Under the pieces are notes generated by a model. That model was not told where the DNA came from, did no database searches, and saw nothing but the letters and a program-made list of their open reading frames with translations. This document shows positions 11,356 to 23,205 of a stretch of DNA of 64,000 nucleotides, piece after piece. Both the position numbers and the translations under genes were made by a program. This stretch comes from Tribonema minus. Lineage: Eukaryota; Sar; Xanthophyceae; Tribonematales; Tribonemataceae. How positions within the stretch are numbered: the stretch's first letter is position 1; every line of letters starts with the position of its first letter. Where the stretch lies: assembly GCA_017506865.1 (NCBI GenBank), contig JAFCMP010000516.1, positions 372,001 to 436,000 on the forward strand. The letters run 5' to 3'.

Positions 11356-14300
11356 ATGCGCTGTCTGTACCTGCTGTCTCTGCTGGCGGGCCTGCTGCCG
11401 AGCGGAGCCTTCGCAACAGTGTCCCTCTCTAGAACCCACGATGGCCCTGCCATGAGCCACCAGATGCCGCAACAACAACAGAGTGCTGTGCAGCGCGGCA
11501 ACCCGGTCACTCGCCTGAGGCGCACACTGAGAGGCGGGAGTGATGTTGCAGCGACCTACGGCGAGGTTTCTACCTTGAGAGAACCGCTGATGGAGCAGCA
11601 CCAGCGGCGAGATCAGGGCGCAGATGCAGGCGTGGTCCAACACAAAGGTGAGGCGAAAGTGCAAAATTCTGCTGATGATGGCATCAAGTACGTAGCTCGT
11701 GAACATGGGTGGTGGTGGCGTTGGTTACCGTCTTTTTCAGTTTTTGCTCCATCAACTTTTCCTGTGTTGGGTGGTTTCTTCGCTTTTCCGTATCTTTTCA
11801 GACCTATCACATTGGCACGCCACTTGTGCAAGTACTTCAATTGCACCATGAATTTTGGCCTTTTCCCGTATTGGAGCCATAAGGTTTATGTGGTGGTTTT
11901 AAAATACTTGACCCTGTCAAGGCATGCTTGATTGTGGTTCGAGGCAAATCGTTCTTCGAGGCAGATCATTACTCGACGGAAGCAGGACGTGCATGCTGGC
12001 GCTTATATTCAGCAATTTACTTGGAACTCTACCTAGTACACAATCAGCTGGGCAATGTGTTTCACGTGTAGCTCGCTGTTGCTTGTGTCACTACGTTGCA
12101 CAAACACTGTATACCAGAAGGCCGACATCTACGCCTATTGCATCCGCTCGGCATGCTACTGGGTTGCGTTTGATACAGCATTAATATATACAGCATTCAC
12201 TTGCGCATTCACTCCAGCAAGCGCAAAATGAATAATTTCTGGTTTTGCAGTAAGTTATGACTCAGTAAACGGCTTCTTGGTATCAACACAGCCTTGACTG
12301 GAACGAGAGGTTTGCACTGGGCATCCCTGAAAAGTGATGTTCAACCCTCTGCAGGTGTGTGTCTCGTTGTGCCTTGCAAGGCGGCAATGGCTGTTGTGTA
12401 AAATTAGTTGGCTGGGCATGGTGTGCAGACACGCCCCACTGCTGTTGATTCAAGAGACTGTGAAGGCTACTTCATCAGCGTCACTTATCCAAGTCATTGA
12501 AAAGACAGTGCGCGGATAACCCGGCAGTATGTGACGCAACAGCTACGAGTTTGTCGTCAGTTTACCTTTGGCACGCGGTTTACATTGTCGCGAGTGCTGT
12601 ATGATGGGTCCCTCTTGGCACGTGTAGCGTTGTAATGCCATGTGCCGTTCATGCTGATGTACCACATCACTCCCACACTGTCCCTGTCCCCCACAACCTC
12701 TGCCGAGCTGGTGCCCCTGTCTGGTGTTATTCGTCTCGTTAACAGCGTGCACCGTCAGCAGGCGCCGCTGCTTTGTAGCTACGTGAAGCAGCCTACCATT
12801 GTCTTGCGAGATAAAGGCCAACTGCACGGCACCTGTCTGCCGCTGTGTGAGTGCTGCCTTGACGCTAACTTCAACTGCACATTTGCTCCTCACGCAGCAC
12901 GGTCCAAGGTGCTGACGGAGTGCATGGGCGAGGCAGTGGGAACGGCAGTCATTGTTGGCGTGGGTACAGGTGTGCACTGTGTTTGAAGTGCATTTCGAGT
13001 ACACTTTTGTGTTTTAAGTACACTTTTGAGTAAACTTATAGTACAAAGCGCCAACCTTGTGTGTGGCGCTTTGTACTGCAAGTGTACACGACTGCTGTTA
13101 TGCATATCACGCACTGAAACACGTTTTAAGTTCGTCAAGTAGGTACATATTGTGGACGAATGTATATATTGCGGAGGGGATTGCTGGTGGCCACAGGCGC
13201 GCACTGAGCAGAAGGTGCAATATCAGTACCATGTACGTCTCCGCACACCACTGCATTGATCTATGCATACATAAAATAGCTGCACGGCGAACACTGTGCC
13301 GGCAAGAGGAAGCACCTGGCAGTGTTGAGTTATCGTATGCCAGTTTCGTAATCTCCTGTTGACAGGCTGTTGCACAAATATGTTATGCTTTATCGCCGAG
13401 TTGCAAACAAGGAGCGGTTTTAGACGCATCAGTGCCAAACCCCATTACACGCGCATGGCTTACCTGCAAGCCGAGGATCCTTAAGCTCACATGACAACAG
13501 ACCTCGAGCAGTGTGCCTCAAGGCCATTGCCACCGCAAACTTCAATGACTGAGCTCACGCGTCTACTTCTGACTGTGTTTGTAGAGCAACAAGCAGGATT
13601 GCACAGCTTGTCATTGTACTTGGCCTACCGGTGTAGCACCTGACTGCCATGGCTGCTCTGAGTAGTGACTTGCCAATAAGTTCTGGCGTGAAGACAATCA
13701 CTGCCACACTGTGCCGATGCATGCGTAGGTATGTGTGCATCTGAACATGGGCCACGCCATTGGCTTGGCAAAAGGGGTCCTGATAACTTATTCAACTACT
13801 TTAAAGTGAAGCAATAGTTCAAGTACGTATCCGACAGTGAAAGTGTAACATACATGCAGCGTGTTATTGGCGCAGCTGCAGAGGCCGATGCAATGACCAG
13901 CGCTGCCGCCAAATGAAGTACATCTTGACCGCAAATGAAAACAATTCACTTCAATTCATCTGTCTCAATGACAATGTAGGCCCCTCAACTGACGTCACAC
14001 ATGACAAATGTTCCGCTGGCGCAGCTGCGGGGGCTGGCGCGATGACCAGCAATGCCGCCACATAAGGTACACTTGCACTGCAAACAAAAAGCAAATCAAC
14101 TCTCTCATGTGAAAATACAGACTCCTTGCCTGACGGAACAAATGGCGGTATTGTGTTGGCGCAGCTGCGGGCGCCGTCGCAATCACCAGCGGCGCCGCCT
14201 TTAACGTGGCGGCAGTGTGGGCGTGGACGATCACCGCAATGATTGCGTGCCTGTCGCATGTGTGCGGCGCGCACTTCAACCCCGCCATCAGGTGCGTCAC

Positions 14301-17300
14301 TGTTGCGGTGGTGTCATTTTCACTGGCAGTTAATGTCAGTGGCGCCAACCAGCTTTAATCAACCAGCTTTTTGATCCCGGCACTCTGAGGCACTCGCGCC
14401 CGTGCTCCCGCGGAAGTAGCCAGGATCTGGCTCGCTCCCGGCGCTCCCGGCTCAGAGATCTTGGAGTTGGTTACAAAGTAATTGAAGTTCTGCGCTGGCG
14501 TGGCGTGGCCTCTCGCTGCTGCGCTGCTGCTTTTTTTTACATTTTGAAAAACAGTCATCTTACTTCACCGTTGAACTTCACAGGTGCCACTGCGTGTGTT
14601 GAGACAGCCTGAGTGTTGTCAGACAGTGTGAGGCGGTGAGGCGGTGTGGCGGCATGCTTATCGATGAGGAGAGAGTGCATGTGCCACCCCAAATGAGCTG
14701 AACTTCAACTAGGACTGTCCAACTTCAACTAGGGTTTATACAACTTCAACTAGGGTTAGCCGGGAGTGCCGTGAGCACTCTTCAGATCCTGGTCGCTCTG
14801 TTACTCCCGGTAACTCCCTTCCCCCCCCGGGGGCACGGGATGAACAACGCTGGCGCCAACAGCCTAGATTGCATGGGTGCCCGAAGTAGAGGCAGAGTTC
14901 GATTAGGATCATGCGGTTCATGACCATCATGTGAGAAATGACAACGCGAGGCAGCAGCCTCTCTCGTCACAGAACAGCATGTCTCAAGTTGTGATTATTG
15001 GTGTCAGCGTCGCCTCAATCCCCTGTAGTCGCCGTCACAGCTACTGAGCTCGTTCGTTGATGTCACGGCTGGCATCGCTGTTGCCCAACCCCTCAGCAGT
15101 GTTGCGTCAATCATGCTGCTCACACATGCCCTCAGCTGACGGGTGGCGAACCTATATGAAAACGAATCAAAAGATCGTAGAGCTCTAGGTGACAAGGGAT
15201 GCTTAGCCGCAACTGCCTTCCACCAAAAACCCGTCCTGTCGTACGCTAACCGGCGCGACAACATGCTCCCTTCTTTTGCCCTCATTGTCATTTACATGTC
15301 TTTACACAGCGATTGAAGTCTTGCAGGCGCGGCACCCCCGCAGCCCCCGCTCCGTCAGCTGTAACAAAGCTTGGCACGAATACCAGGCAGCCTGTGTTTT
15401 CCACGCTTGACACCGCTCATCCCCCCCCCCCCCCCCCCAATTCCCGCTTGCCCCCCCCCCCCCCCCTTTGCACTATCGCCTCCAAGGTCCTGCAGCCGCG
15501 CTCCCTCTTGCCTGTGCCTCGCGTCGCTTTCAAGGGCCTCACCCCCCCCCCCCCAACTCCCCCTCGCTTCCCCCCCCCGCTGCAGCATCGCCTCCAAGGT
15601 CCTGCAGCCGCGCTCCCTCTCCTGGCGCACCGTGGGCCTCTACTGCGCGAGCCAGACCCTAGGCGCGGGGGCGGGCAGCCTCTTCACTCTCTCCGCCTTC
15701 GCGGCGCCGATAGCGGCGCTGGAGGCGTCGCAGGGGGCGCTGCGCGCAGGCTTCGGGGGGCGCCGCTCCGCCGCCATCCTCGCCCTCTTCTACCCCAACC
15801 CCAATGCGCTGGACTACGTGATACTGAACGGGCAAGGCGCGCCGTTCCCGGGCATGGCGGCCGCGGCGGCGCTTGAAGTTGCGGGGACGGCGCTGCTGGC
15901 GTTCGTCGCGTTCTCGCTGGGGCACCCGCGCAGCAAGGTCACGCAGGGGGCTAAGGTGCGTGCTGCGCTGAGTTTCTTTGGTTGCGTGGGTGGGATTCGA
16001 GGTAGGTCCAAGTAAGGCTAGGGCGCCCATTAAATGTGTTAGAGCGACCACCGGGAGGCAAGGCACTCCAGGGGCGGGGGTGACCACTCGGCCACCTGTC
16101 ACGCAGGGGGCTAAGGTGCGTGTGCGTTGGGGGGGTCGTTTTCTTCTGTCGCGTGGAAGTGATTCGGGTTTCGGTTAGGGTTAGGGTGCTTGCTGGGGCA
16201 CCCGCGCAGCAAGGTCACGCAGGGCGCTAAGGTGCGTGTGCGCTGAGTTTCTGTGGTCGTGTGGGTGGGACTTCGGCGAGGGTTAGGGTTGGCGTGCCTC
16301 ACGCAATGTGTTCGAGTGACCACCATAGCACCGCAAGGCCTGCACACCAGGGGTGGGTATTGTTGTGTGCGGCCTTGATTGGTACCTGGAATGACTCTGA
16401 AAGAGCGTGTTTGAGACTATTTTCAATGTAAGCCATTTGTGCAGCGAGGTCGTGCATGGGTTGCGCTAGGGGAGGTTTCTCTCACCATCCGCCTGTGAGT
16501 ATTGGTGCTTCAGATGACCGAAAGTGTGTCTGAGTGGACCATCCATGCATTGAGGACATGTAGCAAGGCAGGGTCTGCTGAGCTGGGTGGTGTTCCTTGT
16601 CGTTCGGGCATGGCTGTCCATGCCTTGAGCGACTACGAGGTTTAGCTCAAACTAGGGTTAGGGTTAGGGAGAGTGCCGTCACTTTGTGCTTACTGGTTGC
16701 AATTACAACCCAAGTACTTTGAGTTGACTTGTTGTGTTGGTTTGCAGCAGTGCAGCGATGCCCACCGCTCAGCCACTGCACAGCGCACTGCCGTGTGCAA
16801 TGCGTGATCACCGTCCTGCAGCGCTGGTTGTGGCCGCTCGCTTCCGCGCCAGCGTCTTCTGCCACAGTCATTGGTCTGCTGCTGTATCAGTGACAGCTTA
16901 GCTTGCGGCATTTGCGTCTGTTGGAGAGCTTGAAGACAGTACTGATGATGCCTAAGGGTCAAATGTTCGCCTTTGTTTGCCGCTGCTATCTGCCGTCTTC
17001 GGTTATATCTTGTCTGCACGAGTAGAGCACCTCTGGTGCATACCCACGCGATACGTCCATACTTGACATTAACAGCAGCACAAAGCCTTTCTGATTAATC
17101 ATTGGCTGACCTTTGCTCTCTCTGTGCGGTCGTCTCTATCTTCACAACTAGCCACCTCTAGTGCATACCCGCACATCATTGGCTGACCTTTGCCCTCTCT
17201 GTGCGGTCGTCTTTGCCTCTGTCTGCCCTCCTCAGCCCCTGCTGATAGGCCTTACGGTGGCATCCATCATCACTGTGCTGGGCCCGATTACAATGGCAGG

Positions 17301-18298
17301 GCTCAACCCAGCCAGGTGGGTCTTCACCTCCATTGTGAAGTCACTGTGGTGTCCAATCTAGATGCTCTCTTCAACTTGTGTTGTGATACAAACACTAATA
17401 AGAAAACGAGTTCAAGTATGAATGAATGCTCGCTAACGATGGCAGTGCTCAACCCAGCCAGGTGCGTTTCTAGCGCTGCTTCCAGAAGTGTGTTATGATT
17501 GACACAGGGTTAGGGGCAGTCTAACAAGTAAGATTGAGAATTAGGGTAAGGCAAACTCAGCTGCAACATGCTCTCCTGAATTTTTCTCGTCCATCAGCAG
17601 AGCATCAGGGATATCGTGTGATGTGATCAACAGCAGTTCTGGCAGTATATGGTTGCATGCGCCTCTGTTGCAAAGTCACTGCGTTGGCAGCAAACTTCGG
17701 GAGCCGATACATGTTGCTGCCGTGTTACTGTTCTCTCGCTGCTGTACGATAGTTGAACCTCAGGTTAGGGTTGGGGTAAGGTTTACAGTTAGGGTTAGGG
17801 TTAAGGTTACTCCTGTACTGTGCACGCTGCACTGGAGCAAGAGCGGGGCTTTCGGCATGAGTGACGAAGCACCCACTTAGGGTTATGGTCAGGACTTCTG
17901 CTGGTTAGATACGAATTGTCCTCATATGAAGCTGCACTCACTGATCGTGTCCACTCCATGATCTCCTGACGTGCTTACACAGCCGCCATACATTGCCGTG
18001 CCATTGCATTTGCTACAATGTGACACAAAACTCATTTATGTTATATATTAACTTGTATACATATAACTAATTGATAAATGATTGCAGACGCAAATGAGTC
18101 TCTCACATGCACGCGCCCTTTTTATGCACAATTGCGCACAGGGACATCGGCGCACGCGTGATAGCCTACTTTGGGGGATGGGGCAGCATGGCCCTCCCCC
18201 ATAATGGCATCATCGGCAGCATCGTCGTCTATACAGTAGCTCCCATAGTTGGCGCAATACTGGGGGGCAAGCTCGCGCACAGGCTGGGGGACGAGTGA
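11356..18298 (+). CDS. Aquaglyceroporin-like major intrinsic protein, six exons, 365 aa
   Basis: MIP channels move water, glycerol or other small solutes across membranes. Exons are 11356..11647, 12898..12969, 14165..14291, 15586..15955, 17236..17315 and 18142..18298; all phases close and the total is 1098 nt. Helix 1 is TECMGEAVGTAVIVGVGTG (about residues 103-121). The first pore motif reads CGAHFNPAIS (NPA near 160). Exon 4 supplies YCASQTLGAGAGSL and a later helix. Exon 5 gives helix 5 and the second motif, MAGLNPAR, joined in exon 6 to DIGARVIAYFGGWG; exon 6 then holds helix 6 (APIVGAILGG). Asp after NPAR and GGWG are typical of the glycerol-conducting branch, so transport of small solutes besides water is inferred. 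Exon 1 adds about 97 residues before helix 1, starting with a signal-like MRCLYLLSLLAGLLPSGAFA and then hydrophilic; its role is unknown. Confidence 0.93.
13040..13077. repeat. Perfect 14-bp inverted repeat in an aquaporin intron
   Basis: AGTACAAAGCGCCA at 13040-13053 is mirrored by TGGCGCTTTGTACT at 13064-13077, with a 10-base loop. It would form a hairpin in the intron between aquaporin exons 2 and 3. Confidence 0.9.
13866..14205 (+). repeat. Triple acceptor-junction repeat upstream of aquaporin exon 3
   Basis: Three copies of a segment reading cgcagctgcgg...atcaccagcggcgccgcc occur with the acceptor AG near 13875, 14024 and 14164, spaced about 149 and 140 bp. The last is the real exon, which runs on to the first NPA motif. 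The first two run into stop codons or lose similarity about 40 bases after the AG. Confidence 0.88.
14699..14757 (+). repeat. Short tandem repeat of an aacttcaactagg unit
   Basis: The unit aacttcaactagg occurs three times at about 20-bp spacing in an aquaporin intron. The word aacttcaac and its complement are common in introns across the window. Confidence 0.8.
15150..15245. repeat. Dispersed repeat shared with 59945-60035
   Basis: Shared words with the second copy include aatcaaaagatcgta, agctctaggtgacaagg and ttagccgcaa...gccttcca, in the same order and orientation over about 75-90 bp. No coding capacity or terminal repeat is visible. It is probably a fragment of an unidentified transposable element. 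Confidence 0.7.
15470..15640 (+). repeat. Acceptor-side duplicate of aquaporin exon 4 with poly-C tracts
   Basis: The start of exon 4 (atcgcctccaaggtcctgca and following bases) is present twice, beginning near 15474 and at 15587, about 112 bp apart. Each copy is preceded by long poly-C runs that act as the pyrimidine tract. The 15586 copy continues into the channel-coding frame. The upstream copy ends with a GC-rich stretch and a new poly-C run. Confidence 0.85.
15935..16245 (+). repeat. Donor-side copies of aquaporin exon 4
   Basis: The exon end gtcacgcagggggctaag followed by GTGCGT recurs twice downstream, near 16099 and 16214. The last copy also retains the preceding ggcacccgcgcagcaag. 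The first copy (donor at 15956) is the one in frame with exon 5; the others lie in the intron. Confidence 0.85.
17096..17475 (+). repeat. Copies of both junctions of aquaporin exon 5
   Basis: The segment cattggctgacctttgc...gtgcggtcgtct before the exon is present twice, near 17100 and 17175. The exon end atggcagggctcaacccagc plus donor is repeated near 17438-17471 with small changes. Thus both edges of an 80-base exon have been copied away from the exon. Confidence 0.8.
17760..17810 (+). repeat. Telomere-like TTAGGG cluster in aquaporin intron 5
   Basis: Several ggttagggtt units with interruptions lie here, one of many such clusters in the window. It is far too short and degenerate to be a chromosome end. 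Confidence 0.75.
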
Positions 18299-19642
18299 AC
18301 CTCAACTTGAAGTTGACTTTTAGACCCTCTTTGGAGTAGCAGTGGGCGCTGCGCAAATCGCCACCTTTTCTTCATTGTGTACGCACTGTGGCGCGCGCTC
18401 TTGCGGCGAGCGAGACTGCGCGCTTGTCAGACGGCGCGCTGCCGCTGCCGCTGCGGGCTTGCGCCCATTAAAATCACATCATCTGCCTTGTGCACTGTAA
18501 GAAGGGGAGTACAGAGACAGAGAGAGAGCTCAAGGCCTTGAGGCACAGATCAATGTGATGGGGGCTCTACGGAGCCTTCTACTAAGGGGTTTGGGGGGGA
18601 GAGAGGGGGACACAGTCGAGCACTGCTGCGGCTGCTGCTCGCTGCTGATGGAAGTGGTGGCACTGGCTGCCATGCAGCCCATACCTGATGTAGCGTGGCT
18701 TAAGACAGAATGTCACGCATTCCAGGCCATCATGCGTGCTTAGGGCTTTGTGGTCATGCTTTTCTGCTGAGCGATGCTCTTGCCCGCCTTATGTGTTGAT
18801 ACCCTTGTAGTCTAGCAGCCAGAATGCCAGCTGGCCATTGCGTTTGCTGTATGTCAGTGGGCCCTCTTCTCAAATTTCTGGTCACACACATTATTATGCG
18901 CGCACTGTTTATTGGCTTCAAGCACATGGCATTGGCACGGTTCTGGTGGTTAACAGTGCATTTGCACATCCAGTAACGCTCTAGCAAGTGCAGTTTGCAA
19001 CAGGCTGCGTAAACATACACGCTGCTGCTGCTGTCCCTTTATCGTGTCGCCAGGTTCAACAGGATGGGAACAGCATGGCAGGCCTGTCTTAACGTGCGCG
19101 TCATTGGTGGCTGCATCTATATGCCATTGATGACGTGTTGTGCTCCTGCAAGATTACTGCACTTGGCAGCTGTTCGAACACTGACCTTAGGCACGGGTGC
19201 AGAGGACGGGTCACACCCCTTTCATGACAACGCACATCATATTCAAATGTTGAGCGGTGGGTGCTGCCATTCATGACTCTGCCCCGAGCTAGCAGGACGA
19301 TTAAACTCGGCTTGAGAGTTTCTCACACTATTTTGTTGCAAACACTCTGATCAATTAAGGTACAGTACACTAACACGATGATGGCTGCTTGATGCTTCAC
19401 AAAAGTTCTTCACATCTTCATCAAAGGCTTTCGCCCACCAATATATCAAAGTACTTTGACGTGATATAGGCTTGCATTTGATGGGCGCCGTATGAATGAT
19501 GGAATATGCGACCGTAGCATTGCATTGCATCTGCAACGGCGACCCTCCCGTGTGGCAAAACACAACAACACATGATGATGTGAACTGTGTGACATCTGTA
19601 CAAAGGCATTCAGGGATGTTGTTCCAGACGTAATGGTCAATG
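18299..19642. other. Downstream flank of the aquaporin, no gene recognised
   Basis: The first 200 bases after the aquaporin stop are GC-rich and probably its 3' UTR. The remainder has only short frames without motifs. Confidence 0.4.
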
Positions 19643-19895
19643 CTCATTGAGACACTGTCAATTGGTCACACAATGCATGCTCTGGGAGCAGGCTTGATAT
19701 CCACCATCATCTGGGCGTATTCAATCGAAGTTCGCATCAAAGCAAGAATCAGTAAAAGATACAAATCCCGAAGTGATCGGCACTGTGCATTGAGACTCTG
19801 TCAAGGTGTTCACAAGACTTGTGTAGATTCTGGTACCAAGTCCATGGACATCCACCATCTGGGCTCTTTGGCGCCCTTCAGCGAGAATCAATGAA
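19643..19895 (+). repeat. Two degenerate LINE 3'-tail copies
   Basis: Two tandem segments (about 19643-19745 and 19788-19895) both follow the order ttgagac..ctgtcaa, then catc(c)accat..ctgggc and an agcgagaatca-like end. They are diverged versions of the tail downstream of the LINE frame at 21983-23155, in plus orientation. Confidence 0.65.
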
Positions 19896-20109
19896 CGGCA
19901 CGAAGCCCTGAGCCCGCGGGCCATTTAGTGCATGCAAATGAAGAAGGAGCAGACAGGAGCATACTGTCGTCCGTGTCGCCAAGCAGGCCATGTGGCACCA
20001 CATCATATTCAGTTCCACCTGACGCGCGCTGCAACGTGCTGCTGTAGCAGGTCGCTGCGGTACCTGGGATCTGCAACACGATTCTGCTGGCACGGCACAC
20101 GACACTCTG

Positions 20110-21219
20110 TCAGAGCATGTGCTGATATGTCTCGTCTACCCCGAGCAGAGTCCTGCGTCTGGGCCCTTGCTCTTTGTGAAACAAGTTTTCGGGCAGCAGG
20201 CGCAGTACGGTGGCGCAGCGGCGTGCCAGAGCCGCGCGGACCGCGCACTGAATGATGATCACAGGCTCCTTCCTCTTGCGTAGCGCGCAAGCATTGGCAA
20301 AGCTCATTTCCACGTCAAAGCTGTGCAGAACTGCCTGCATGGCGGCAGCGTCGTGCACGCGTGGGGCCAGGGGGTCGTACGCCCCGTCTTCGTAGCAGAC
20401 GTCATCGTACGTCGGGGGGGTCAGGTGCGCTACCACCGTCGCCAGCATGTAGTGGGGGACTCGTGGAAAGATGCTGCAGATGTTGTCGAGGACGAATTGC
20501 AGAGGCTCCGCCCCGGAAAAGTATGCGAGTTTCAGCAGCTGCACATCGCCATCAAGGTACGAGACCTCCCCGACCATGCCGGCCTCGAGGAGGGTGCGGG
20601 CGCCAGCGACGTTGCCGTACGCGATGGCGCTCGCAAAGGCGCCGAAAGACAGTGCATTGAAGATTACAGTTTCTGCTCTAACCTTTCGCGCGCCTCTCGC
20701 CCACACCAACCAGCGGAGCAGCCGGTTCTGCACGAGCGTGCACAATACGGTTTTATCCGTACTTCAATATGAAGTATGAACGTGAGGTTGTCGTTTGAGT
20801 GGTTGTCACTGAGACACTTTCAGACTGTCACACGACAAGTTGATTCCGTACAGCAAGCTTCAAGTTAGATGCCATTCATCTGGGCTTTTTTGCGCCCTGA
20901 GCGAGATAAAATAAAAGGTGCAATCACAAGTGGGCGTGACCGCACAATCAGTGCGCACGCTCAAGCTTAACTTGCTCTCTCTGGCCGCTCCAGCGACTGC
21001 AAAGCCGCGCAGATCGCGAGGTAGGCACCGCCACGCTCTTGCCAAAACCGCAATGACAAAGCTCTGATCGCTCTCATCGATGCCAGCACTGCCGTCCACA
21101 AGCGCAAATAACATGTCCTCTTTTAAAGATTCATTCGAAGCGCCGATGAGCGCGCCAGCGGCAGCTTCCACTTCGCAAGCTATGATGGCGACTTTGAAGG
21201 CGTCCATCGACTCTCTGTC
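20110..21219 (-). CDS. Ankyrin-like, IQ-motif protein of unknown function, two 3' exons only
   Basis: Two minus-strand exons, 21219..20959 and 20727..20110, join in phase 0 (donor GTGCGC, acceptor CGTGCAG) and encode 292 residues to a TGA stop. The first is helical and Ala-rich (DAFKVAIIACEVEAAAGALI). The second contains helix pairs resembling degenerate ankyrin repeats (AIAYGNVAGARTLLEAGMVG and YFSGAEPLQFVLDNI). Near the C-terminus IIQCAVRAALARR fits an IQ calmodulin-binding motif. Upstream exons were not identified, although a splice acceptor precedes the first exon. The intron between the exons contains an antisense LINE tail. I do not recognise the family, and ankyrin membership is a pattern-level judgement. 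Confidence 0.6.
20774..20912 (+). repeat. LINE 3'-tail copy, plus orientation
   Basis: It shares gaggttgtcgtttgagtgg, cagactgtca and catctgggc..gcgccctgagcgaga with the tail at 21836-21997, in reverse orientation relative to it. It sits in the intron of the ankyrin-like gene, antisense to that gene. Confidence 0.85.
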
Positions 21220-21835
21220 CTGCAAAAAACGTTAATGTGAATCAGGTGCGCAATGCAGCAACGGATAGCCTGGTGAAATAGGTCGCCACTCACAAGCAAC
21301 TGCCAGTTTTCGCAACGCCAGGGTATGTGCACCTACAATGCTTGGGCGTGCATCTGCACCGAATAATCGCGCTGCGAAAACAAGATCACAAATCGAAGCA
21401 AGCGCGTGAAGCACTGCTGTGCAGCAGCGTTGACATTGAGTCCAGGCTTTCAACAAAGCTTTTTTACCTCTGGTCACGTCGTCCCGGTTTCGGAAGCTTT
21501 CAGGGCACACCACTGTTCACGTATGGTAGGGCTATTGATGCTTCCCAGGGCAGTATAAGTGTCAAGTGGCAGCGCTGGTAGGCCCCTGACAAACTTTCAG
21601 AAATAAGGCATGTTTTTCCTTGTGTACCTTTTTTTTTTTTCCACGCAATCTTCAACAGCGACTCTCCCAAAGTCCAGTTGAAGATCGCAGGGGTGCTCCA
21701 TCGGTGCTAGCAGCGTACAGGACCCGCATGCAGGGAACACTTGCATGTTATACATTTCAGACAGGGGATAATCGCAGCACGTGCCATTCCCAGGTTGTGA
21801 TCTTTTTGCAAGCCGGTCCGTGTATGTGTGTACTT

Positions 21836-23205
21836 TTTATTAATTCTCGCTCAGGGCGCGAAAAAGCCCAGATGATTGGCATCTAGCTGTAAGGAATCTA
21901 CATGTCGTATGACAGTCTGAAAGTGTCGCAACGACAACCACTCAAACGCCACCGCCGCCAAATGGCATCTCGGGGTCCTCCCCTACGTCCTCCTCCATGT
22001 GCCCCCCCCCCCGGATTCTGCCATGTGTGTCATGACACGGCCAGAGTACGCCATGTGGAGCGCTGCCGACAGTGCCGAGCGTAAGCGCGCCAGGGCGATG
22101 CCCTTGAGAGCTTTAGGGCGCGCTCCTCCGGGCACTGACATCCTGCTGGCACACTCCGTCACCACAGTCTCCAGCAGCTTCCGCCCCTGCTCCCCGATGC
22201 TGCCAAATGACCCTATTGCCAAAGTGGCAAGTTTGTAGCAATTCTGATCATAATGACCAGAATAGTGGGTAGTCTTGGCGGCCTCCTGGTCGCGGCAGCA
22301 TCGCTCAGGGTCTGCTGCAGTCTTCGCCGCCCGCGACGCCACCTGTGCCTCGAAGCAGGTAACGTCCACCATGAGCGGTAGGTGGCGTGTCGGGTCGTCG
22401 TAGCCGGTCACCGGGAAGGCGTCGGCAGGCAGCACGATGTCCATCCTGCGACTCCCCGGCGGCCCGGCGGACCCCAGAAACGGCGTGTAGTCCTCGTCAA
22501 CCAGTCCCGTTTTGAGGTATTGCCGCAGGATGCGCTGCGTGGCCCTCTTGACGCTATTATGGACGATGGTGTCGTGCGCCTTGACGCGTGGCGCTTGACA
22601 TAGCCGTGCATGCAGGGTGCCGCCCGGCGACTTCCCGCACAGCTTGCAGCCTGTCGTCTGTTCCTCTACTCCGATGGCGCGTTTGACGGCCAGTTGCCAG
22701 GATAGGCCGTCGAACGAAGCCGTTGTGGAGTACATGGGCTCGTTGAGGAATGCCATGCCGATCGAGTGCATGTGGCGCTGCGACCGGAATCGAGCAAGTG
22801 CTTGCGTGCGTTGCGTGCCCTGCGGCAGCTGTTGCAGGTCCGCCTCCACCTTATCTGCAAGCTCGGTAGCGACGGCATCTGCAAGCGCACTCTGATTAGG
22901 GCGCTTCAGGCTACACTGCAACTGCAGAGCACTGGCGTCAAGTACGCAAACAGCCTCCGCACCAGTGCCACCACCTGCTGTCGGCCGCAGCGGCGGCTGC
23001 TGCGTAGGTGGTTGCTGCTGCAGTGGCGTTAGCGCTGGTGGCAGTGTATGTTCCAGCTTGTCACCTGTTGCTGCACGTAGGGATGCGGCAGCTGTGGCGA
23101 TCGTCCGCATGAGGGGCAGGCGCGCCACCTCTGCTGCTGCTGCGCCTTGTAGCATTGCTGGTGTGGAACGCGCAGCGCCATATGTTTGTATCGAGTATGT
23201 CTGTA
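21836..23205 (-). mobile_element. 5'-truncated non-LTR retrotransposon with restriction-like endonuclease
   Basis: A 390-codon frame on the minus strand is followed by a roughly 150-bp 3' region that ends in agcgagaattaataaaaagt. The same 3' region is found alone at several other sites, as expected for target-primed reverse transcription with 5' truncation. The reverse transcriptase domain is absent; the element begins inside the coding region near 23155-23205, where it abuts another tail copy. Confidence 0.8.
21983..23155 (-). pseudogene. LINE ORF fragment: CCHC knuckle plus PD-(D/E)XK-type endonuclease
   Basis: The 390-residue product starts with an Ala- and Pro-rich region. It contains a zinc knuckle CKLCGKSPGGTLHARLC (C-x2-C-x8-H-x3-C). 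About 60 residues later come RRMDIVLPADAF and LPLMVDVTCFEAQ, the spaced acidic pattern of the endonuclease used by R2/NeSL/CRE-type LINEs, in which a CCHC motif precedes the endonuclease. A downstream helical segment (AAKTTHYSGHY) carries charged residues typical of the domain's end. The upstream reverse transcriptase is missing, so this is a non-autonomous remnant, though this stretch is still open. Confidence 0.72.

Noticed and set aside
15313-15876. 187-codon plus-strand frame at the poly-C tracts
   Set aside because: Reads through poly-C as proline and overlaps aquaporin exon 4 in the wrong frame.
20323-20772. 149-codon plus-strand frame
   Set aside because: Antisense shadow of the ankyrin-like/IQ exon, whose minus-strand product has a more natural composition and an IQ motif.
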